5,621 bases of DNA from Sutterella sp. UBA4713. GTDB lineage: Bacteria; Pseudomonadota; Gammaproteobacteria; Burkholderiales; Burkholderiaceae_F. Location of the stretch: the NCBI GenBank assembly GCA_002404465.1, contig DHJT01000075.1, positions 15,050-20,670 on the forward strand, read 5' to 3'. Within the stretch, counting starts at the first letter, position 1, and the number at the start of each line of letters is the position of its first letter. The notes under the pieces are model-generated. The model ran no database searches, was not told where the DNA came from, and worked only from the letters and a program-made list of their open reading frames with translations. Shown piece after piece: positions 1-5,096 of this stretch. A program made the translations under genes and the position numbers.

Positions 1-357
1 TGGCTTCGAGCCACAAAAAATAACAGACACCCGCCTGAAAAAATTGAGAAAACACCGGTCGCGACCAAACCTAAACGCGTGCGAAATGCGGCAACGGAGC
101 GTGTGCGTTTAAGTTACAAGGAAGCACAGGAACTGGCGTCTCTTCCGACACAGATAGAAAATTTGGAAGCTGAGCAAGCAACGCTGACTGCCAAGCTATC
201 GAGTCCGGAGTATCACAAAAGCCCCGTAGATGAGATTAGGCGCGATAAGGAGCGCATCGACGCCCTGGCGCCTCTAATTGATGCAGCCTACGAGCGTTGG
301 GAAGCTCTTGCGGAAAAAGATGCTCTCGCAAAACGCCAAGTCACTCGAGCCCCTTAA
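1..357 (+). CDS. uup: ABC-F family ATPase, Uup-like, C-terminal end only (5' partial)
   Basis: The reading frame is open from the first base and stops with TAA at 355-357, leaving 118 residues of a longer protein. The first ~35 residues are a Lys/Arg/Pro-rich linker. They lead into a segment beginning LSYKEAQELASLP and continuing as a heptad-like, charged helical hairpin (IENLEAEQATL, then the DEIRRDKERID region), ending in a region containing YERWEALAE. This matches the C-terminal coiled-coil domain that follows the second ATPase domain in Uup proteins (ABC_tran_CTD). In that family the domain contributes to DNA or ribosome-associated activity of a soluble, non-transport ATPase. Both nucleotide-binding domains lie outside the window, so Walker and signature motifs cannot be checked. 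Other ABC-F members (EttA, YheS) usually lack this exact tail, hence Uup is preferred. The MATE gene follows 80 bp downstream on the same strand. Confidence 0.8.
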   Translation, partial: WLRATKNNRHPPEKIEKTPVATKPKRVRNAATERVRLSYKEAQELASLPTQIENLEAEQATLTAKLSSPEYHKSPVDEIRRDKERIDALAPLIDAAYERWEALAEKDALAKRQVTRAP

Positions 358-363
358 AATTCA

Positions 364-385
364 AGCGGCATCTGACCGCTCTTTC
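364..385 (+). terminator. weak hairpin after the uup-like gene, possible terminator
   Basis: AGCGG (364-368) and CCGCT (376-380) form a perfect 5-bp stem with a 7-nt loop just 6 bp after the uup stop. The following bases are CTTTC rather than a true T-tract, so any termination would be inefficient. Read-through into the MATE gene is possible, since no convincing promoter was seen between the two genes. Confidence 0.25.
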
Positions 386-437
386 CCCTATGCAACGCCC
401 TTTCTTTTCGAGTCAAACGCCGAGTACTGAAGTCCTC

Positions 438-1838
438 ATGGACAAGCTCCGCTGCTCGAAAAAATTCGATCGTAGCGAGCAGATCGTGCTTGTGACACTA
501 CTTTCCGTTCCGGCAATCATTGCCCAGCTGGCTTCGGTCCTCATGCACTACATCGACATGGCCATGCTCGGACATCTTGGCTCACAAGAGGCCGCCGGCA
601 TCGGACTTGTCTCCACAACTATCTGGATGTTCTGGGGGATCGGAAGTGCCGGCATCACGGGTTTTCACGTGCTGGCCGGACAAAAAATCGGAGCCCGGGA
701 CAATCAAGCCGTTCACTCCTTGATGTGCCAATCATTGAGCGTGACCGTCCTTTGGGGAACAGCGCTTGCAGTTGCCGGTCTTGCTATTGCCGAAAAACTT
801 CCGACATGGCTCGGCGCAAACGGACCGGTGGCGGGATTCGCGTCTGACTATTTTTTCATCGTCATTGCGTCTTGGCCCCTCGTGATGGTCAACTTTTTGG
901 AAACCGGCATGCTACGCGTCAGTGGTAACATGAAAACGCCGAGCCTGTTGGGTGTTGCAATGTGTGTCCTGGATGTCGTCTTTAATGCCCTTTTGATATT
1001 CCCGTCACGCGACATCCATCTTTTCAATCTGACACTGACGGTTCCGGGTCTGGACCTTGGGGTTCAAGGAGCGGCCTGGGCAACGGTTCTCGCGACTGCC
1101 ATCGTGATGCTGGCTTCATGCTGGTTTGCCTGCGTTAAATCCGAGCATCTTTCAATTATTTCCGGTACCAACTCATTTATTCCGCGTGTAGACGACTTGG
1201 TGCGCTCTTTGAAAATCGGTGTCCCCGTCAGTGCCCAACGCATCGTGATGAGTGGCGCGCAAATCGTTTCCACCGTCATTGTCGCCCCGTTAGGGACCGT
1301 TGCTTTAGTGGCACACTCCTTTGCAATTACAGCGGAAAGTCTTTGTTATATGCCGGGATACGGCATCCGAGAAGCAGCAACGACCTTAACGGCACAGACC
1401 ATCGGATCCGGTCAAATCGGGCGTGCTCGCCAAATCGGCTCCGTAACCATTGCCGTCGGCATGGCCGTCATGACTTTCATGGGAGTTGTGATGTTTATTG
1501 CCGCCGAGCCGATTATCGCCACGATGACTCCCGATGCAGATATCGTCAGACTCGGCGCGACGATTTTGCGTATCGAAGCCTTCGCCGAACCGATGTTCGC
1601 AGCCTCTATCGTTGCTTACGGATGCTTCCTCGGAGCTGCCGATACACTCGTACCGAGTGTCATGAATTTAGCGAGCATGTGGATTGTGCGGCTACCCCTT
1701 GCCTTCTGTTTATCCCAAACGATGGGACTCATTGGCGTGTGGATTGCCATGTGTCTGGAACTGTTTTTCCGCGGCGCAATTTTCCTACTGCGTTTTTACA
1801 AAGGCTCCTGGCTTCCGAGACATTCAAACTCCGTATGA
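438..1838 (+). CDS. MATE family efflux transporter (NorM/DinF-like)
   Basis: This 466-residue integral inner-membrane protein belongs to the multidrug and toxic compound extrusion family, which exports drugs or metabolites in exchange for H+ or Na+. Length and hydrophobicity fit the family's usual 12 transmembrane helices in two MatE halves (about residues 18-180 and 250-410). TM1 contains HYIDMAMLGHLG, with Asp40 at the position of the conserved cation-coupling aspartate of NorM-type transporters. GQKIGARD (81-88) after TM2 and PGYGIREAATTLTAQ (306-320) in the second half are typical family landmarks. The frame stays open upstream to 297, with another ATG at 390. I chose ATG 438 because it gives a standard N-terminus (short charged segment, then TM1) and has GAAG at 429-432 upstream. 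The upstream region does not look like protein of this family. Substrate cannot be inferred. The end (FYKGSWL plus a few residues) is a normal MATE terminus, so it does not look truncated. Confidence 0.9.
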   Translation: MDKLRCSKKFDRSEQIVLVTLLSVPAIIAQLASVLMHYIDMAMLGHLGSQEAAGIGLVSTTIWMFWGIGSAGITGFHVLAGQKIGARDNQAVHSLMCQSLSVTVLWGTALAVAGLAIAEKLPTWLGANGPVAGFASDYFFIVIASWPLVMVNFLETGMLRVSGNMKTPSLLGVAMCVLDVVFNALLIFPSRDIHLFNLTLTVPGLDLGVQGAAWATVLATAIVMLASCWFACVKSEHLSIISGTNSFIPRVDDLVRSLKIGVPVSAQRIVMSGAQIVSTVIVAPLGTVALVAHSFAITAESLCYMPGYGIREAATTLTAQTIGSGQIGRARQIGSVTIAVGMAVMTFMGVVMFIAAEPIIATMTPDADIVRLGATILRIEAFAEPMFAASIVAYGCFLGAADTLVPSVMNLASMWIVRLPLAFCLSQTMGLIGVWIAMCLELFFRGAIFLLRFYKGSWLPRHSNSV

Positions 1839-1916
1839 TTGCGTTACGTCAGTCGCTCTACCCTGATCACACGGACAAGGAAAAGAACATCGGCGCTGTC
1901 AAGCGACATTCAAACT
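1819..1916. repeat. 12-bp direct repeat GACATTCAAACT, copies 86 bp apart
   Basis: Identical 12-mers lie at 1819-1830 (in the last codons of the MATE gene) and 1905-1916 (inside the first copy of the tandem repeat described separately). The copies flank the first ~75 bases after the MATE gene. One 12-mer match is expected by chance in a window of this size, but two so close together, one inside another repeat, may record an insertion or deletion event. Confidence 0.4.
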
Positions 1917-2181
1917 GACCCGCCAAACGACATAACTTGTGACCCGCCTTTTTCGGTGCTAAATCGTTCGCTTTCTTGCGGCGAGCAGTCGTTGAGGCGC
2001 AAAGCCCCTTAATTCGGAAACTGCGGATCAGTTAATTGGTAAAACTTGCGGAAAACCACCTTGACAAACACCGTCTGTGACACGAACTTGCCTTCGCGCC
2101 CCTCCTTCCGATTCTATCGTGCGCGCACTCGACAAGCGTGCTAGGCTAACGCCGACAAACTTTTCAATTAGGTTCATTGCA
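1839..2181. other. gene-free stretch with insertion-element-like repeats
   Basis: No frame here encodes a recognisable protein; open frames are extensions of neighbouring ones. The stretch holds a spaced tandem repeat at 1904-1948 and a related inverted half-copy at 2023-2033 (both described separately). It also has a perfect TTGACA at 2061-2066 whose best-spaced -10 (GAACTT, 2084-2089) is poor. The hydrolase gene's promoter probably lies in the second half, but I cannot place it securely. TTCTAT (2112-2117) behind TTGCCT (2088-2093) is an equally weak alternative. I saw no complete tRNA, terminator or riboswitch. The sequence at 2025-2046 slightly resembles a tRNA D-arm but has no T-arm. Confidence 0.5.
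1904..1948. repeat. two tandem copies of CGACAT-N6-TGACCCGCC
   Basis: Copy one spans 1904-1924 and copy two 1928-1948, a 24-bp period with AAA between them. The outer hexamer (CGACAT) and the 9-mer (TGACCCGCC) are identical in both copies, while the central six bases (TCAAAC versus AACTTG) differ entirely. Conserved blocks around a free spacer suggest protein-binding sites rather than simple duplication. On the opposite strand each copy reads GGCGGGTCA-N6-ATGTCG. GCGGATCAGTT at 2023-2033 is a 10-of-11 match, in inverted orientation, to GCGGGTCAGTT of copy one. Multiple internal repeats near the ends are a feature of IS21-family elements, which is my tentative explanation. No transposase remnant is visible. 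Confidence 0.6.
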
Positions 2182-3144
2182 ATGACTCCCATTCGTCAGT
2201 GTTTCTTAGCCTTACTGTTCACCTCGGTAGCAACCGTCTCGTTGGCGAGCACTTTTTGGTCCGTGCGCGGTCCGGACTCAGGCGAAAACGGGCAAACCAT
2301 GGTTGCTTATGTGCGCGACGATCTAGCCGGCGAACAAACATTGGCGACCATCTTCGAAGACGGAAGCATCCCGTTTAAAGGACTTTACGTTGGGAAGACA
2401 CACCGCTTTGAAGCCGGCCTTAACAAAAACGGTCTTTTTGTCGGGCAAATTTCCGCCGCATCCGTATCCCGTAACGAGCGTCTATCCCTATTTTCCAAAC
2501 GCTTTAAATCCTCCGAGGGCTGGTTCGGCGGTGAATGGCTTGTACGCAACTGCAGTTCCGTCTCTCAAGCCCTCGAACAGCCTCGCGTTTTTTCAGGCTA
2601 CCCGATGATTTATGTTCTGGCCGACAAATACGAAACTGCCGTTGTTGAGTGCCTACCCGACGGCCGTCTTATCACAAAACGAATTAACAACGGATTTGTG
2701 ACCCACACCAATCACTTCCTCTTTCCGGAAGCCGTCGGGGCCAACGGAAAAGTTCCCATCAGTTCGATTGCGCGCCTCGACCGGATCAACGCTCTACTAG
2801 ACACGCAACCGAAACCGTTCCGATTGGGACAGTTTTTAGCTTTCGCCACCGATTCGAGTGCAGGTCCCGATTTAAGTCTTTTCCGAACCGGCAGCAAACT
2901 GCGATCGCCTAAAACAACTTGCATTTGGCTTTTAACGTTTCCGCAAAAAGGCAAGACACTTTCCTATCTGCGCTTTTTAAATGAGACGACTTGGGAAACT
3001 ACTCGGGAAGAGTTTCCGGCAAGCTCCCCGGTACACACGATAAAACCGCTTATCCCGATTCCGATTACAGAACCGGCCAAAGAGGCTGTTGTACCTGAAT
3101 CCAATTTGACTCCTGTTACTTCTAAAGAGGTTTCTGCATCATGA
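2182..3144 (+). CDS. secreted Ntn-hydrolase-like protein, C45/choloylglycine hydrolase superfamily, with Ser at the nucleophile position
   Basis: This is a 320-residue exported protein. Residues 1-22 form a signal peptide (MTPIRQ, a hydrophobic core, then SLA before the cut), with cleavage predicted between Ala22 and Ser23. The mature protein would start STFWSVRG. The frame continues upstream to a GTG at 2077, but only ATG 2182 puts the signal peptide at the N-terminus; a weak TTAGG lies 9 nt upstream. The body follows the layout of the C45 acyltransferase/penicillin V acylase-like family: an Arg-Asp pair (YVRDD, R45-D46), then GLNKNGLFVG (79-88), THTNHFL (174-180), SSIARLDRINALL (194-206) and a late ETTWE strand (268-272). 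Family members normally have Cys at the mature N-terminus as nucleophile; here it is Ser23 (AGC). Either serine serves as nucleophile or the protein is inactive. Residues ~279-320 are a Pro/Glu/Thr-rich tail, possibly disordered. The likely location is the periplasm, acting on an amide or acyl substrate that cannot be named. The gene overlaps the following lipoprotein gene by ATGA. Confidence 0.7.
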   Translation: MTPIRQCFLALLFTSVATVSLASTFWSVRGPDSGENGQTMVAYVRDDLAGEQTLATIFEDGSIPFKGLYVGKTHRFEAGLNKNGLFVGQISAASVSRNERLSLFSKRFKSSEGWFGGEWLVRNCSSVSQALEQPRVFSGYPMIYVLADKYETAVVECLPDGRLITKRINNGFVTHTNHFLFPEAVGANGKVPISSIARLDRINALLDTQPKPFRLGQFLAFATDSSAGPDLSLFRTGSKLRSPKTTCIWLLTFPQKGKTLSYLRFLNETTWETTREEFPASSPVHTIKPLIPIPITEPAKEAVVPESNLTPVTSKEVSAS

Positions 3145-3641
3145 TGAGAAATCGCGGCCTTGTCCTGGCATGCATGGCACTTGTGTTAAGCGGGTGCTCT
3201 TCGTGGCTTGTCGATCCAGTCGCCCCTCCCGACGCAGCCTCACTGCGCGTAACTTACACGGGCTCCGGGTACCAACAATTTCAGTGCGTTGTCGACAAAC
3301 GCGGCTACTACTGGCGCTTTGTCGCTCCGGAAGTTGAGATTTTGGATGCATCGGGACGCTTGTTTGCAAGACAGGGCGCTGATTTTACGTTTCGTGCAGC
3401 CGACGGCAGTTTCTTGAAAGCGACGATTTCTGCCGCAGATACATCCGGATCAAACTCACGTATGAAGGATGTCCTTTTTGAAGTGACTGCGCGAGGCAAT
3501 CCTATCGGTGTTCTTTCCCGCTTTCGCTATGTCAAGCGTACCGCTGCCGTAGGCGGTATTCCGCCGAGCCCCTGCCGTCGCAATTCCCTCGGAACTTTTC
3601 TTAAAGTTCCCTTCCATGCAACATACGCCTTCTACCATTAA
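3141..3641 (+). CDS. DUF3455 family lipoprotein
   Basis: This 166-residue lipoprotein has a classic N-terminus (MMRNRG, hydrophobic core, LSGC lipobox), making Cys19 the lipidated residue after signal peptidase II cleavage. Residue 20 is Ser, so outer-membrane sorting is expected. The mature part matches DUF3455: YQQFQCVVDKRGYYWRF near the start, APEVEILDASGRLFARQG, then ADGSFLKA, then RFRYVKRTAAVGGIPPSPC and a terminal VPFHATYAFYH. The family is common in proteobacteria and has no known biochemical function. Cys53 and the Cys near residue 144 are usual family positions and may form a disulfide in the periplasm. ATG 3141 overlaps the upstream TGA (3142-3144), with AAAGAGG at 3124-3130 as Shine-Dalgarno. 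A second in-frame ATG at 3144 is an alternative start. The overlap points to translational coupling with the secreted hydrolase and a shared site of action. Confidence 0.82.
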   Translation: MMRNRGLVLACMALVLSGCSSWLVDPVAPPDAASLRVTYTGSGYQQFQCVVDKRGYYWRFVAPEVEILDASGRLFARQGADFTFRAADGSFLKATISAADTSGSNSRMKDVLFEVTARGNPIGVLSRFRYVKRTAAVGGIPPSPCRRNSLGTFLKVPFHATYAFYH

Positions 3642-3679
3642 ATTTCGCCTGTTTACTCCGTACAGAAAACAAAAAATTC

Positions 3680-3694
3680 CTGTAAAATTAACAG
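3680..3694 (+). promoter_or_regulatory. possible -10 element within an inverted repeat (CTGT-N7-ACAG)
   Basis: TAAAAT (3683-3688) matches the sigma-70 -10 consensus at five of six positions in an AT-rich stretch. No good -35 hexamer lies 16-18 bp upstream. The element sits within CTGT (3680-3683) and ACAG (3691-3694), a small palindrome that a repressor could use. It would drive the gene starting at 3758 with a leader of about 60 nt. Confidence 0.35.
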
Positions 3695-3733
3695 CTTGAT
3701 GTTGGATTCCCTATCTAGGGGCAGCTGACTTTA

Positions 3734-3748
3734 TCCTGTGTCAGGAGG
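3734..3748 (+). promoter_or_regulatory. strong Shine-Dalgarno partly inside a small hairpin
   Basis: AGGAGG at 3743-3748 is a full-consensus ribosome binding site 9 nt before ATG 3758 and fixes that start. TCCTG (3734-3738) pairs with CAGGA (3742-3746) around a TGT loop, which would bury part of the site. CTGAC (3725-3729) can instead pair with GTCAG (3740-3744). The two stems exclude each other. Both are short, and a regulatory role is only a possibility. Confidence 0.6.
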
Positions 3749-3757
3749 TTTTCTATT

Positions 3758-4666
3758 ATGGTTGGTGCTTCGGTCTTGGGTGTTTTTCTTCAAGGCTTAC
3801 CGCCGGATCGACGCGTCGCAATGGCGCGTGTTGCCAGTCTTATTCGTCGCGCAGCGCGCGGCGTTCGGGAAAGCAAGCGTTTCGGATTAGTATTTTATGA
3901 ACTCAACGGCGGACCGCTTTTTGCGCTCGAATCACGCGACAAGCTCCTGACGTTGTACGTAGCCGAGCGCCAAGCTGCCGAACCCTTTTTTACATCCATT
4001 GCCGGCTTTGACACAAAGCACTGTCTGATTAACTTTGCCGATCTGAATCGACTGCCGCTTCCGGACATTGAAAAGCTCGTACGAGCCAGTGTTGTTGCTC
4101 GGCGAGAAAGAGGTTCGGCACCTGACCAGAAAGCGTTACTCTCTCTTTGGGGAGTTAAAGAAGAAGAGGCGGCCGTAGCCCCTCCCGTCGTACGCATTTC
4201 CATGCGTACAGCCGAGGAAGAAGCAGCAGAACAAGCCGCTAAGGAAGAAGCCGAACGACATGCTGCGGCCATGAAAAAAATCCTAAAGCCGACGAAACCT
4301 GAAAAAACGCTGGTAAAGAAGATCGCTGCCGCCAAAGCGGCGGCTCGCGCGCAGGCCAAAGCCGAGGCGGCCGAACGCCGTGCAGCGCAAAAAGCAGCGG
4401 CGCTGGAGGCGCGCAAAACCGCCCAGCAGGCCCGTAAAGCGGCGGCGCTAGCCAAAAAAGAGGAAACCGCTCTCCTTCAGGCACAAAAGCATGTTCAAGC
4501 CGAAGCAAAGGTCACAAAACCTCGCGTGACGAAGACTCGCGCCAAAAAGGTCTCCGTTGAAAAGCAAGCGACGAAAAAAAACACCGCGGCTGCCACCTCA
4601 CCCAAGGCGGCCGCCAAGAAATCTCCGACTAAAAAACAGACGGCAGCAAAGAAAGAAAAACTCTGA
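3758..4666 (+). CDS. DUF1801-like domain protein with Ala/Lys-rich histone-H1-like tail
   Basis: This 302-residue, apparently cytoplasmic protein has no signal peptide. Residues ~10-115 look globular: FLQGLPPDRRVAMARV, then SKRFGLVFYELNGGPLFALESR, LLTLYVAE, and HCLINFADLNRLPLPDIEKLV. The order of an initial helix, a 'GGPLFAL' strand, a 'LYV' strand and a final 'LPL..IEKLVR' helix resembles the DUF1801/YdhG-like fold. I hold that assignment only moderately, and its function is unknown. From ~residue 150 the sequence is low complexity. A Glu/Ala-rich stretch (TAEEEAAEQAAKEEAERHAA) is followed by a basic Ala/Lys/Arg/Gln helix-forming region (~185-250) and a Lys/Pro/Thr/Ala tail (KPRVTKTRAKK, KKSPTKKQTAAKK). 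The tail resembles bacterial histone-H1-like proteins, AlgP and phasin PhaF, which bind DNA non-specifically, so nucleoid or polyanion binding is inferred. The start is set by AGGAGG at 3743-3748. A terminator follows the stop, and the gene appears monocistronic. Confidence 0.75.
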   Translation: MVGASVLGVFLQGLPPDRRVAMARVASLIRRAARGVRESKRFGLVFYELNGGPLFALESRDKLLTLYVAERQAAEPFFTSIAGFDTKHCLINFADLNRLPLPDIEKLVRASVVARRERGSAPDQKALLSLWGVKEEEAAVAPPVVRISMRTAEEEAAEQAAKEEAERHAAAMKKILKPTKPEKTLVKKIAAAKAAARAQAKAEAAERRAAQKAAALEARKTAQQARKAAALAKKEETALLQAQKHVQAEAKVTKPRVTKTRAKKVSVEKQATKKNTAAATSPKAAAKKSPTKKQTAAKKEKL

Positions 4667-4680
4667 ACCTTAGGTCGAAT

Positions 4681-4717
4681 CCCCCGCAAGAGAACTTTCC
4701 TGCGGGGGTTTATTTTT
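4681..4717 (+). terminator. rho-independent terminator
   Basis: CCCCCGCA (4681-4688) and TGCGGGGG (4701-4708) make a perfect 8-bp GC-rich stem with a 12-nt loop, followed by TTTATTTTT (4709-4717). It ends transcription of the H1-tail gene, whose stop is 15 bp upstream. On the minus strand the same hairpin comes directly after the small gene's stop but lacks a T-tract on that side, so it would be a poor terminator in that direction. Confidence 0.92.
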
Positions 4718-4955
4718 CGGCCTCCGATTGGTCTTTGTATCGACTCGACAGATTTGAGACAAGTCGGCACCATTCGGCCTTGACGTGTTCAGCCGAACAC
4801 CCCATCAGAACCGCATCGTCCAGTGCATCTTGGAGCGTGGCCTGAATTTCCTTCCAGTTCTCTTCGAGGACTTTAACCTTTTCCGTGCAAGCCACAACAC
4901 TTCCGTCACTCCGAAACCACTTATCCGGCGCTCGCATTAATTCGCTCTTGTCCAT
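4710..4955 (-). CDS. small conserved-looking helical protein of unknown function
   Basis: This 81-residue protein has no signal peptide or membrane segment. An N-terminal piece (DKWFRSDGSVVACTEKVKVL) is followed by predicted helices (EENWKEIQATLQDALDDAVLMGC, then a helix through HVKAEWCRLVSNL). The CTEKVKVL block (23-30) and QDALDDAVLMGC (42-53) look like the core of a short protein I associate, from memory, with Burkholderiales genomes; no function is known to me. Cys residues lie at 23, 53 and 63. Support for a real gene: an ATG with AAGGGG 9 nt upstream (plus-strand 4965-4970), a plausible -10, sensible protein composition, and a position filling an otherwise empty gap. It is convergent with the H1-tail gene, its TAA (4710-4712) lying in that gene's terminator T-tract, and divergent from the acyl-CoA synthetase gene. 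Confidence 0.7.
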   Translation of the reverse strand: MDKSELMRAPDKWFRSDGSVVACTEKVKVLEENWKEIQATLQDALDDAVLMGCSAEHVKAEWCRLVSNLSSRYKDQSEAEK

Positions 4956-4970
4956 ATCCGATAGCCCCTT

Positions 4971-5011
4971 GTTGTCGCATCATAAGGCATCCCTTGAAAA
5001 TGCGTTACAAC
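4971..5011. repeat. interrupted inverted repeat in the divergent intergenic region
   Basis: GTTGTCGCAT (4971-4980) is mirrored by ATGCG-TT-ACAAC (5000-5011): ten paired bases with a 2-nt insertion in the right arm and a 19-bp centre. It brackets the candidate minus-strand promoter, so it could be an operator. It is also within reach of chance for an intergenic stretch. Confidence 0.35.
4979..5010 (-). promoter_or_regulatory. candidate promoter of the small minus-strand gene
   Basis: On the minus strand, TATGAT (plus-strand 4979-4984) matches the -10 consensus at five of six bases. TTGTAA (5005-5010) is a four-of-six -35, but at 20 bp the spacer is longer than usual. Transcription would start near 4972, giving a ~17-nt leader that contains the AAGGGG ribosome binding site. 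Confidence 0.35.
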
Positions 5012-5018
5012 GTCGGAG

Positions 5019-5041
5019 CCGTCAAACAACACACCGTCAAA
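5019..5041. repeat. direct repeat CCGTCAAA x2, 15 bp apart
   Basis: CCGTCAAA occurs at 5019-5026 and 5034-5041; on the minus strand these read TTTGACGG. The ~1.5-turn spacing in a divergent intergenic region could suit an activator or repressor upstream of either gene. A -35-like TTGACG is embedded in each copy on the minus strand. Confidence 0.35.
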
Positions 5042-5096
5042 AGTCTTCGGTCACTTTGGGCTAAACTTGCGACTGATTTGTTTCCATCGACCGATT

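Noticed and set aside
297..437. Upstream extension of the MATE protein to 297 or 390
   Set aside because: It overlaps the uup-like gene or lacks a ribosome binding site, and adds residues not seen at MATE N-termini.
1343..1918. Long alternative plus frame inside the MATE gene
   Set aside because: The translation is Arg/His/Cys-rich with no family resemblance, while the MATE frame is clearly coding.
2025..2046. tRNA D-arm-like sequence (GATCAGTTAATTGGTAAAAC)
   Set aside because: No matching acceptor stem, anticodon arm or GTTCGA-type T-loop follows.
2077..2181. GTG start at 2077 for the secreted hydrolase
   Set aside because: It would place 35 non-signal residues before an evident signal peptide that starts at ATG 2182.
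3139..3369. Minus-strand open frame opposite the DUF3455 gene
   Set aside because: Composition is Arg/Ser-rich with no recognisable domain, and it lies wholly opposite a well-supported gene.
3649..3694. LexA-like boxes (CTGT...ACAG) upstream of the H1-tail gene
   Set aside because: Spacings are 9 and 7 bases rather than the 8 of the LexA consensus, and the gene is not an obvious SOS function.
3895..4455. Long minus-strand open frame opposite the H1-tail gene
   Set aside because: It is a by-product of the Ala/Lys-rich coding sequence on the plus strand: Ala/Ser/Arg-biased, no ribosome binding site, and the plus frame has a strong Shine-Dalgarno and terminator.
4239..4508. Pro/Leu-rich minus-strand open frame
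   Set aside because: It is an artefact of GC-rich Ala/Lys codons on the other strand, with no start signals.
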